A stretch of 23,256 bases of DNA. Source: Auxenochlorella pyrenoidosa (Eukaryota > Chlorophyta > Trebouxiophyceae > Chlorellales > Chlorellaceae). How positions within the stretch are numbered: position 1 is the first letter of the stretch; each line of letters begins with the position of its first letter. The stretch covers positions 440,617 through 463,872 of the forward strand of contig KQ481945.1 of assembly GCA_001430745.1 (NCBI GenBank). Reading direction: 5' to 3'. The notes under the pieces were generated by a model. It did not search any database. It worked only from the letters and a program-made list of their open reading frames with translations, and was not told the origin of the DNA. Below, piece by piece: positions 9,339-17,540 of this stretch. Made by a program: the position numbers and the translations under genes.

Positions 9339-11185
9339 ATGGGAGATGTAAAGACAGCAGAGGGGCTGGGTGGCGTCAACGTCAGGTCAGGATGCTGCCG
9401 CTGCCCAGCCTTGGACAGCCGCTGCAGACCTCTGTGCACCTTGAATCCCTCATGACATGCTCTGGCACCCTTGCAGCCCAGACGACCCCCGCGTGCGCTC
9501 GGACCCACCTCAGGGCAACCAGCCCCGCCCCTCAGGTGCCCTGCCAGCTTCTCTGCTCGACAAGGCGCCGCTGGCACTGCTGGCAGCAGCAGGCTGCAGG
9601 CAACCAATAGGAAGCGGCGGCCTGGCGCCGCGGCGCCAGCCCCTGCCTGCTACGGCATTCACCAGCTCTTGTCGCAACGTTGCCACATGCCTGCGACTTC
9701 CATTCCTGCAGATCCCGAGTGGGTGCACAGGAAGAACCCAGATGAGGTGCCCAAGTACATGCCCGGCGTCGGTAAGCCCTTGCAGCGCCGCCTGCCAGGG
9801 TGCCCAAGAACTGCGGCTGGCCCAGGGCTTCCCCTTTTGCGGGCGTGCATTCAGAGCTGGTACCCCAACCTGGCACCCCCCAATCTAGTCGGCCAGTCCT
9901 GCCCTGCGTGCAGGTGAGGGAGTGGCCTTTGACCCTGCCTCAATGACTGTTGTGTCCACGGGTGGCGGCGCGGCCGGTGAGAAGGGGGGCGTGGGTGGCG
10001 TGGGTAGGGCAATGCCCCTGCTGGCCTGCAGGATATGGGGGTGGGGCGTGTCACCATTGTTGGTGGTGGCGATTCCAGGCAGCTGTAGATCTTCAGGTGT
10101 CGCGCGACCTCTGGCCCTCCTGCATCGCTCTGCGCTGCAGAGGGCCAAGGCGGCGGCGCCAGCACCACCGCGGCGCTGCACCCGGGCCACCTCATCGGGT
10201 ACGGGCCTGGTCCAGCAGTTGCGTGCTGCACGCAAAGCGTGCGCCTGCTGGCAGGCCGCGGGAGGGCGAGCCGTGAGTGGGCCCGGCTGCCGCGACAGCA
10301 GCCTGACAATCAAGCTGTGCTGGTGCACTCGCCCATGAGCACCCTGCAGGGAGGCTGGTAGCGCTGAGGCTCGCGGCATGCGTGGCACCGACACGCGTGA
10401 GCAGGATGCAGAGGGGGCTCGGGGCAGAGGCACCGCCAGCGGGATGACCTCACGCCGCATGCTGCTGGAGGTGCTCAGGGCTGGCTGTGCGCTGGCGCCT
10501 GCTGCCGGGTAGGCCTCCGCGGTTGCTGCCACTCCCCAGCACCGCATGTAACACGAAAGACGCCACTGAGGAGCGCCTTGCTCTCGCTCTCGCTGCCCCC
10601 GGCTGCCACAGAGGCGGGCAGCGGGGGCCCCACCCGCATCCCCGACCGAGCCGATGCCGGCAGGGACTTCATCACCACCGCGGCAGGTGGGGCCCTGCCC
10701 ATGCTGCCAAGTATGGTTGTGGGCCTGCTGTGGCGGGGGGCTGTCTGCACATGCAACTTCGACAGTCAGTGCCCTCAGCAGGGGTGGGCCTGGATCAAGC
10801 GCTGGGAGTCGGTGCCGCCCAGAGGCAGGGCACATGAATGCCACCATGGCTTCCGCTCCCCACCCTTTGCAGGCGCGGGCAAGAGCGCGGCGGAGCGTGT
10901 GCGCGCAGGCCGCGACCAGGACCCCGCCTCTGCAACAGAGGTGCGCAGGCCCTCAGCTGTGAGCAGAACCCCTGCTGGCACCCAAACCAGCCAGCTTGCC
11001 CGGCCTTGGCCTGCCAGACCCTGCCCCCTTGCACGCCTTAGGGGGTTTGTTGACACCACGGCTGACGAGTGGCGCTGCCAGTCGCGCGCGCCCCCTCGGT
11101 TGGGGCCCACCTGACCTGCCGCCCCCACCGCCTGCGCTGCCCGCAGGGGGCGCCCGGCACCAAGGGCAAGACCAACTGGCGGTAG
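9339..11185 (+). CDS. Small hydrophilic unknown protein, 136 residues
   Basis: Seven-exon model: 9339-9385, 9477-9535, 9712-9771, 9914-9976, 10612-10686, 10873-10940 and 11147-11185 (stop TAG 11183-11185). All six junctions keep frame with GT donors and AG acceptors, and the frame picks out coherent charged peptide: VSPDDPRVRSDPPQ, DPEWVHRKNPDEVPKYMP, GEGVAFDPASMTVVSTGGG, TRIPDRADAGRDFITT, AAERVRAGRDQDPASATE and TKGKTNWR. The protein is rich in Gly, Pro, Asp and Arg, without membrane segment or cysteine, and is probably largely disordered. I do not recognise it. Start choice: the ATG at 9339 gives a spliced frame into SPDDPRV; an ATG at 9457 inside that intron, in the same frame, is the alternative. 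The fourth intron is long (635 bases) and may hide another exon. It follows NDUFAF5 in the same orientation, 227 bases behind its stop. Confidence 0.5.
9347..9351 (+). promoter_or_regulatory. Candidate TGTAA polyadenylation signal of NDUFAF5
   Basis: TGTAA 236 bases after the NDUFAF5 stop, and the only copy I noticed in the interval. It overlaps the proposed first coding exon of the next gene (codons GAT GTA AAG). Either the two transcripts overlap or the next gene starts further down, at 9457. Confidence 0.35.
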
Positions 11186-12038
11186 TCGTGAGCAGGGAGG
11201 CTGGTGGCACTTCAGAAGCTCATGCCTGCTGCAGGAGCCCAGCTGTGCGGCAGGCATGGCAGCACCGGCCACAGCACCTCGCCTGGCGGTTGCGCAGTGC
11301 CGCTGCCGACGGTCACAAGGGATTGACAAGTGTGGGAAAGTAGCAAGGATGGCTCCTGTTGCAATTCGATTCGTGTAGCATTGCACAAAAAATGCGCCGG
11401 TTGAGGGAGGCGTGGTGGCGCATGCTGCTGCTAGATGCAGTCGGCTCAGTCGGGCTAGCGTAGGGTTGCGCTGGAGGCGGCAGAGGAGGGGTGATCCGGT
11501 GCAGGTGCCACAGCACGGGCAGAGATGGGCAGGCCGGTATAGGCAAGGGGGTAGAGCAACTCGAGGGCAGTGCTGCTCGGGAAAATTTGGGGCGGGGGGT
11601 CTACAGGACGGGGCAAAGAATAGATGGTGGTCGGCGGTACACAAAAAAACAATCAATCGCTCGAGGCAGAGCGCGCGCATGCTCGTTGCTGGTGCGCAGC
11701 GCAGCACAGGGGCACGGGCCCTAGCGGCCGCTCTCACCGAGGGCGAGCTGTCAGTGACAGGCAGGGTAAGGGGCCGCAAGGCGTGCTGCCGGAGGCTCCA
11801 GCCTGGCAGGTCTGTGCACTGCGCTGCTGCCGCTGCAGCAGTACCGCGCCTGCTGTAGGGGTGACAGCGGCTGCTGTTGGGGAGCGGCCATCGCAGGGCT
11901 GCGCTTGCTGCAGGTTCAGCACGGGCGGCTGGCGTCTGGGGCCACAGGGATGCCGCTCCCTGGCAGACATCACCAAGAGCAGAAGCCTCGGTCGCGGAAG
12001 CCCTGGCCCTGGGTCATCCAGCACCAGGAACAGGAGCC
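11186..12038. other. Convergent intergenic stretch, no gene supported
   Basis: 853 bases lie between the stop of the small unknown gene (plus) and the stop of the CDC25-like gene (minus). I found no conserved reading frame and no TGTAA on either strand. It should hold two 3' UTRs. A second, divergent copy of the end of the CDC25-like coding sequence lies at 11973-12002. Confidence 0.5.
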
Positions 12039-12053
12039 TCAGTCACGGAAGCC
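11973..12053 (-). repeat. Imperfect direct repeat around the CDC25-like stop codon
   Basis: The 30 bases at 12024-12053, which include the stop codon, recur at 11973-12002 with 25 of 30 identical. All five differences are C/T changes on the coding strand. The period is 51 bases, a multiple of three, so the second copy lies in the same reading frame downstream of the stop. Confidence 0.75.
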
Positions 12054-13192
12054 CTCCACCAGCTCAAAATCCTCCAGCTCCAGCTCCCGGCGGAACCGCT
12101 TCCAGCCGCCTGCAGGCGGGCAGCGCGGGCGGGGACGGGGCGGGCGGAGGGGCAGGGAGTGTAGACGCAGGCAGGCGCCACGCGGCGGGGGCCTAGGACC
12201 AACCACAGGTGCCCAGAGGGCTGGCCCACCTGGCAGCCTCATTGCATCGTGCCAGGCGTCTGGGCTGGGCCCGCCAGGCGGGGCCGCAGCCGTGCGCTGT
12301 GTGGGTGTGTGTCAGGAAGGGGGGAGGCTCACCTGCCATGACGCAGACCTCTGGGCTGGTGCAGCCCTGCGCCTCCAACCTCTCAGCAAGCCTGCGAGGC
12401 AGGGGGGAGAGCGAGAGAAGGATGGGCATAGGTGGCAGTTGGCACAGCACTGCTTAGGATGTTGGAGTGGAGAGGCATGTGAATGGCAACGATTGCGCAG
12501 CAGAGCCAGGCAGGCCAGAAACGCCACTGTTCGTCATGGATTGCCCGCCACATGGAGGCGCCCCGCTCCCCTGGAGGCGCCCCCTCACCGCTGCGCGCAG
12601 TAGGGGCCGCGCTGCTGCGACAGGTAGCAGTGCACGACCACCACCTCAATGTCTCGGCACAGCCGCGCAATGATGCCGTCCACCGCCGCGTCCTCATCGA
12701 ACTGCGCCGCGGCTGCACAGGGCAGGCAGGGCGCATGCGCGCAGCGGGGCAGATTAGCCAGCGTGCATGGCGGCCTACGCAGCAGGGCAGCAGGTGCCGG
12801 TGCAGGCGGCCTTGGCGGCAGGCCCGCACTCACGGATGTTGTGCGCGCCCTTGAGGTGCCCGCCCGGGAAGTCAGAGTCGCGCACGTCCAGCACCAACAG
12901 CTTGCTGCGCTCCGCCCTGCAGCAGTAGGGCAGGCGGCGGGACAGTTGAGGATGACCGAGGGCGGCACCTGAGGCTGTTCGGCGTCGGCCAGTGGGAGGC
13001 GACGGGGGCAGGGACAGTGGCGGCGTGCTGCTCGGCGCACCTCGGCACATTGTGGATGTGCTCACAAGTTACACAGGTTCACCGAAGAGCAGGGACACCT
13101 CGCGCTTTGTCAACAGCACTCCCTCACACTCACCCACGGAGCATAGCCTTCACCCGTGCGGGGGCTACAATGCTGACTGCACTGGCATACAT
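12039..13192 (-). CDS. CDC25/ACR2-like rhodanese-domain phosphatase or arsenate reductase
   Basis: Five minus-strand exons: 13192-13134, 12916-12834, 12712-12589, 12391-12333 and 12109-12039 (stop TGA 12039-12041); 131 residues, close to yeast Acr2p and plant CDC25 in length. It is a single rhodanese fold: VSIVAPARVKAMLRG at the N-terminus, LLVLDVRDSDFPGGHLKGAHNI (about 26-47), VVVVHCYLSQQRGP with the catalytic HC(X)5R loop (H75, C76, R82), RLAERLEAQG, VCVMAGG and a helix ending FELVEGFRD. Plant members have HCALSQVRGP at the loop. The family includes arsenate reductases and tyrosine phosphatases; the loop alone does not separate them. The start is the first ATG of MYASAV, giving a 20-residue exon that splices in frame. 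No targeting signal is evident, so it is probably cytosolic or nuclear. All introns are GT-AG. Confidence 0.88.
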
Positions 13193-13723
13193 GTGAGGTT
13201 CTTGCGCTTCTTGGTCCCAGACTTTGAAAGGCCCAGTCGACAAACTTCCTCCTTTCGGGAGCGCTTTCGGAAGCTTGCAAAGGGGGGGAGTGCTTGTAAA
13301 CAGGGCGCGCAAATGCAAGAAAATGCTTGGATCGTCCAGCCAAGGTGCTGGCTGTGCTCAGGAGGTGCCTACCGCCACCCGGGCCTTCAAGCTCAGCTCA
13401 ACTAGCCCCAATGTACCCCTTTACCGTCAGCCCACTTGCGCATGCCTGGGCCCAATGCCCGCACTTTCAATGACAGGTGAATGAATGGCAGACACACTGA
13501 TTGCCCTTGGCGCGCTACACAGGTACGCATTCAAGGAAAGCAATGCCGCATAGCTGTACCCACGTGGCCACCCTCAGCTAGCCCCAGGCGGCATTTGTCC
13601 CGAAGCTTGCAGCCATTTTTGCGCGCATGAGCCGGCAGAGGAGCGAGGAAAGGCAACCAACCATGTTGCGGGATGCGCAGCAGGGCAAAACAGAAGAGCG
13701 CACGCTCTGGGCGCATCCCCCTC
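13193..13723. other. Intergenic stretch between two tandem minus-strand genes
   Basis: 531 bases. It should contain the 3' UTR of the disordered acidic gene and the promoter and 5' UTR of the CDC25-like gene. Composition is less GC-rich than the genes. Several short open frames are present but none shows a conserved block. No minus-strand TGTAA was found in it. Confidence 0.5.
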
Positions 13724-14554
13724 CTAGGCTGCATACTCTTCTTGGTCTTGGTCACTTGGGTCGTAAACCGCCTCGCCCAGGCCCCCGCTGCCGCCGCCTC
13801 CAAGCCCCGGGCCACAAAAGCTGCCACCGCTGCCGCTGGAGGAAGGGGAGGAGGCCCACTTGGAGCCCCTGACAAAGCGGCCGAGATCATAATCGCCACC
13901 GCCATCTCCATACTCAGTGCTGCAGGCACCAGCAGATGGGGCGACAGTCAAACAACGAGGAGGGTGTTAAGTGTGCGAAGTATGGGCGGCAGTTTTGGGG
14001 ACATAGCATGGGTGCCAGGGAGTCCCCAACCGCCTGCTGCAAGGCAGGGGATTGCTCTTTCTGCAGGTGGACCTGGCAGGACAGCTGTGCTGTTGTCAGG
14101 CATCAAAGGCCAGCAGGCATGGCAAGACCCATGCCCCCCAAACCCCCGCTCACCCGAACTCAGTCTCATCATCTGCTGCACCAGTGCGGGCACCTGCGCC
14201 CTCGCTGCTGCTGCCGCCGCCGCTGCTCTCCTCCCAAGGCTCCCACTCCTTGCCTTGCCAGCTCCCCAGGCCACCCTGCTCGCTTCCTTGATCTGGCTCT
14301 CCCTCGCTGGCTGCTGCAGCTGACTGTGGTGTGCTGTCAGCACGCGCGGCGGCGTTGTCTGGCAGTGCCACATGCGGCCTGGGGGCGGCTGGCTCGGTGT
14401 CGACAGGCTCAGGGTGTGCAGCCGCTGCCGCCGCTGCTGCGGCACTTACAGGAGCTCCTGGAGTGCCTGGGAAATGCGCAGGCTGCATAGTGTGTGAGGC
14501 AGAGGTGTGGCTGGCAGTCTTCCTCTCTCCTTGAGCAGCTAAGCCCGAGGACAT
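13724..14554 (-). CDS. Disordered acidic protein, 198 residues, unknown
   Basis: Two minus-strand exons: 14554-14154 and 13919-13724 (stop TAG). A GTGAGC donor and GCAG acceptor join EFG to TEYGDGGGDYDLGRF in frame. The first exon encodes low-complexity Ala/Ser/Gly/Glu sequence with an alanine run and acidic pieces (WQGKEWEPWEESS, AADDETEF). The second has YDLGRFVRGSKW, a Gly/Ser-rich stretch and an acidic end (YDPSDQDQEEYAA). The WEPWEE and DYDLGRFVRGSKW pieces look like short linear motifs in a disordered chain. No domain is recognised. The start is the first ATG in the open frame (MSSGLAAQ); an upstream exon cannot be excluded. It shares a 196-base upstream region with the DUF455 gene. Confidence 0.5.
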
Positions 14555-14750
14555 CAGGCAAGCCTGCAGACTGCTGCTTCTTAGCGCCGGGTTGGGTGCG
14601 AGGTTGGCCAAAGCGTGGCCAAAGCCAGCGGGTGCTGCGGCATGCTGCGCCCCGCCTGGTTGCTGCCAGGGCCGTGGGCCGATCCGCTTGCAGAATCGTG
14701 CATCGTACTGTCAACCTACCGAACATCCTTTCTGCGTGTCGCCAGCCACG
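14555..14750. promoter_or_regulatory. Shared upstream region, disordered protein and DUF455 gene
   Basis: 196 bases between two divergent ATGs. No specific promoter element is recognised. The closeness makes joint regulation possible. Confidence 0.45.
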
Positions 14751-17147
14751 ATGCGACCTCCCAGCACGCTCCCTGCCACACCGCCGGCGTTTCCGCTCTT
14801 CAGGATGGCCCGCGCCCTCGTTGACTCGTCGAATTTTGCATACCAGAGGCAGATGCGTTGCGCGGGCACTGCAGCAGTGGCAGAACAGCTGCCCACTGCC
14901 GCTGCCGCCCAGGGTGCCGCTCCGCCGGCCCAGCAGCTGCCCGCAAGCTGGCCAGGCTTGCATGCCTGGCGCGCAGCCGAAAGGGACGTGCGGACAGTTT
15001 GGGGTGCCAAGGGCCCCATCGCTGCAACACCTGCAGCTGCCGCCGAGCTTGGCGCCGGTGCAGCAGCGGTGGCAGCAGCAGAGCAGGCAGCAAATGCTTC
15101 CCCGCTGCCTGCCTCGCTGGCAGAGTGTGCCCGGGCGGTGCTGCTGACGGCAGATCCGCTCGGCAAGGCGGCGCTGACGCACCGGGCGTGGCGTGCGTGG
15201 TGTGATGGGCGGCTGTCGCTGGGCACCGGTGAGGATCGGGCTGCCAGGGGCACGTGCGGTGCTCCACAGCGGGGCCCCAAGACCCCTCGGTGCTCCCCAG
15301 CCAAGCACCAGCCTCCCTGGACCAGCCCCAATTGAGCCCGTGAGTGGGCGCCAGACGTGGCCTGGGCCGCGCGTAAACCTGCACCTCGTTCGCGTCTGCC
15401 GCAGCCGAGGCGTTGCAGGGGCTGCCCGCCCGCCCCGCCCAACCGGAGCTGGTGCCCCCGCGGCACATTCCATCCATGGACAAGTCGCCGCTGCCAAAGG
15501 CAGTGTACATGCTGCACAAGTGAGGCGCTGCACCTGCCTGCGCCGCTGCACCATGAGCAGCCAGCTCCCCTGCAAGTTCTCCAGTGCTGCCCATTGGTGG
15601 GCATGCTGTGCACATGCCGGCGGCGGCTGCATTTCATGGGCGCGTGCGTACGGTGCGCGCCGCCGGCTGGCCATCAACCACCCCAGCTCAGTTGTACCGC
15701 GCCTGCCGTACCCCCCCCCCTCCACCCACCCACCCACCCACGCCAGCCTGGCGCATGTGGAGCTGAATGCCATCGACCTGGCGTGGGACACTGTGCTGCG
15801 CTTCTCTGCCTGCGGCCTGCCCGAAGCCTTTTACGCCGATTTTGCGCGGTGAGGGGGGCCGGCCCCGGCGCCGCTGGTTGCCTGCCTGCCGGTGGCAGCC
15901 CGGTTCTGGACCCTGGAGCCGGCAGCTCTGCAGCCCGTCCTGCGCGCCTTGCTACTGGTGCTGCTCTGCGCGCCGCCTGCCCGCCACGCCGGCTGACCTA
16001 TGGCCCGGTTTATAAGCCTCCCAAGCCCCTTGCATTCCCCAGCCCTCAGCCCACACTCCTCCCTGCTGTGCAGAGTGGCCGACGACGAGAGCCGCCACCT
16101 CAGTTGGTGCCTGCAACGCTTGAAGGAGCTGGGATATGAGTACGGCTGCATGCCCGCCCACAACCTGCTGTGGGAGGGGGCCGAAGCCTCGGCGGGCGAC
16201 CTGGGGGCACGGCTGGCCATCGTGCCGATGTCGCAGGAGGTGAGGGGCAGTGGGGGGGAGGGGTGGGCCGCACGCAGGCCATGCGCGAGTGCACGCCCTG
16301 GGCGTGGGCGTGCCAGGGGTGGGCGACGGCTGCGTGTGCTCTGCTGCCTCCGCTGCCGAGGCCACCCTGCACCCTCCTGCCCCTGCCCACTGCACGTGTA
16401 TTCCTCCTGAGCAGGCATTAGTCGCTCTGCGCCGTTGATTGTCGGCTTTGGGGAGGTTGGGGTGCAGGACACACCGCATTGACTGGTGCCCTCCCACCCC
16501 ACCCCACCCACCCTTCCACAGGCACGCGGCCTGGATGCAGGTGAGCGCCTGGCCAAGCGGCTGGTGGGCCTGGGCGACAACCGCACCGCCGCCATTGTGC
16601 GGCGAATCGCGCTGGAGGAGCGCGCGCATGTGGCCGTCGGTGAGCGACACCTGGCACCTCTCCCCGACCGCTACGACAGTTGGCCCGCCCGCCAGCCCCC
16701 GCACGCACCACCCCAACCCCGTCAGGTCACCCACCCTGCATGCCTTGCCCGCCCCGCCCTCCTCCCCTGCTCCCAGGCGTGACCTGGTTCTCCGCCATCT
16801 GCCAAGCACTGGGTGCCGAGCCCGGCCGCGCCTTCCGCGGCCTGCTGCTCGACCACTGCCCCGGCCTGCTCAAGGGGCCCTTCAACGACGATGAGCGCGC
16901 GCTGGTGGGCCTGCAGCCCGAGCTGTACGACCCGCGACTCTGGCCTGCAACCGAGGCAGAGGCGGCCGTGGCAGCGGTTGCGGCGGCAGCCGCGGCAGAG
17001 CGCGACGGCAGGCCGCATGCAGCGGCGGTGGGTGGCGGCGCTGCCGTGGCCATGCTGCCGCTGGCGGACGAGGGCCGGATGAGGGAGCTGGCGGCGCGGC
17101 TGGGCGCCCTGCTGGGCCTGGAGGCTGCTAATGCTGGCATGAGCTGA
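14751..17147 (+). CDS. DUF455 family ferritin-like protein
   Basis: Six exons: 14751-15228, 15405-15519, 15747-15848, 16074-16239, 16522-16639 and 16777-17147; 449 residues, all introns GT-AG. The conserved part begins near residue 125 (ECARAVLLTADPLGKAAL) and runs through PELVPPRHIPSMDKSPLP, LAHVELNAIDLAWD (199-212), DDESRHLSWC, GDLGARLAIVPMSQEARGLDAG, ALEERAHVAVGVTWF and FNDDERALVGL. This is the order seen in DUF455 (COG2833) proteins. Candidate metal ligands are H201/E203, E237/H240 and E320/H323, the HxE/ExxH spacing of a ferritin-like four-helix di-metal site. The biochemical role of the family is, to my knowledge, not established. The N-terminal 120 residues are Ala-rich and may be a transit region, but this is not clear. 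A second in-frame ATG at 14805 is possible. The Ala-rich insert at about 390-415 is low complexity. Confidence 0.88.
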
Positions 17148-17540
17148 CAGTGAAGCTGGCAGGCCTGGTGCACCGGCTTCGCCCTGCTGGCCAGGTGGCG
17201 GCTCTGACCAGCCGGTTTGCCAGCGCCCGAGCTGCAGCTCACGATTGGTGCTTAAGTCCTGGATGCCTTGACTGGAGCACCTACCTGTAAGTGCATCACA
17301 GCTTTCAGTGTGGTCAAGGAAAAGCGTGGGAAGCAGCGGCTGCCGAGCCGCGCTGGTCAGACGGCAGCGGCGGCAGCGGGCACTGCCATCATGTCAAAAG
17401 AGGGGGATGATGGCCGCGCTGTTGTCAGTCTTCCTGCAGTCTGTTGGCACTCTCATTCTCCGAAAAAGTTTCACAAGAGGTTGGGTTTCAGAGCAGGCGC
17501 CACACAGCGGGGACGCGGCTGCCTGACCAAGGCACACACC
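17148..17540 (+). other. 3' UTR of DUF455 gene and promoter of the CE4 gene
   Basis: 393 bases without a gene. The left part ends with TGTAA at 17286-17290. The remaining 250 bases up to the ATG at 17541 should hold the promoter and 5' UTR of the secreted deacetylase. No TATA box was identified. Confidence 0.5.
17286..17290 (+). promoter_or_regulatory. TGTAA polyadenylation signal of the DUF455 gene
   Basis: TGTAA about 139 bases after the DUF455 stop codon, a typical distance in green algae. Confidence 0.55.

Noticed and set aside
10032..10078. Phosphoglycerate-kinase-like peptide VGRVTIVGGGDS on the plus strand
   Set aside because: It runs into a stop at once, its phase does not fit the neighbouring exons, no other PGK block is near, and the STGGG motif lies on the wrong side of it. 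It is probably chance from GTGG repeats in an intron.
11412..11858. 148-codon plus-strand open frame in the convergent intergenic stretch
   Set aside because: No conserved block, an Arg-rich composition typical of chance frames in GC-rich DNA, and no matching splice structure.
12917..13065. N-terminal exon of the CDC25-like gene starting MCRGAPSS or MSTSTM
   Set aside because: Those frames do not join in phase to the AERSKLLVLDV exon, whereas the exon at 13192-13134 does and supplies the expected VSIVAPARVKAMLRG start.
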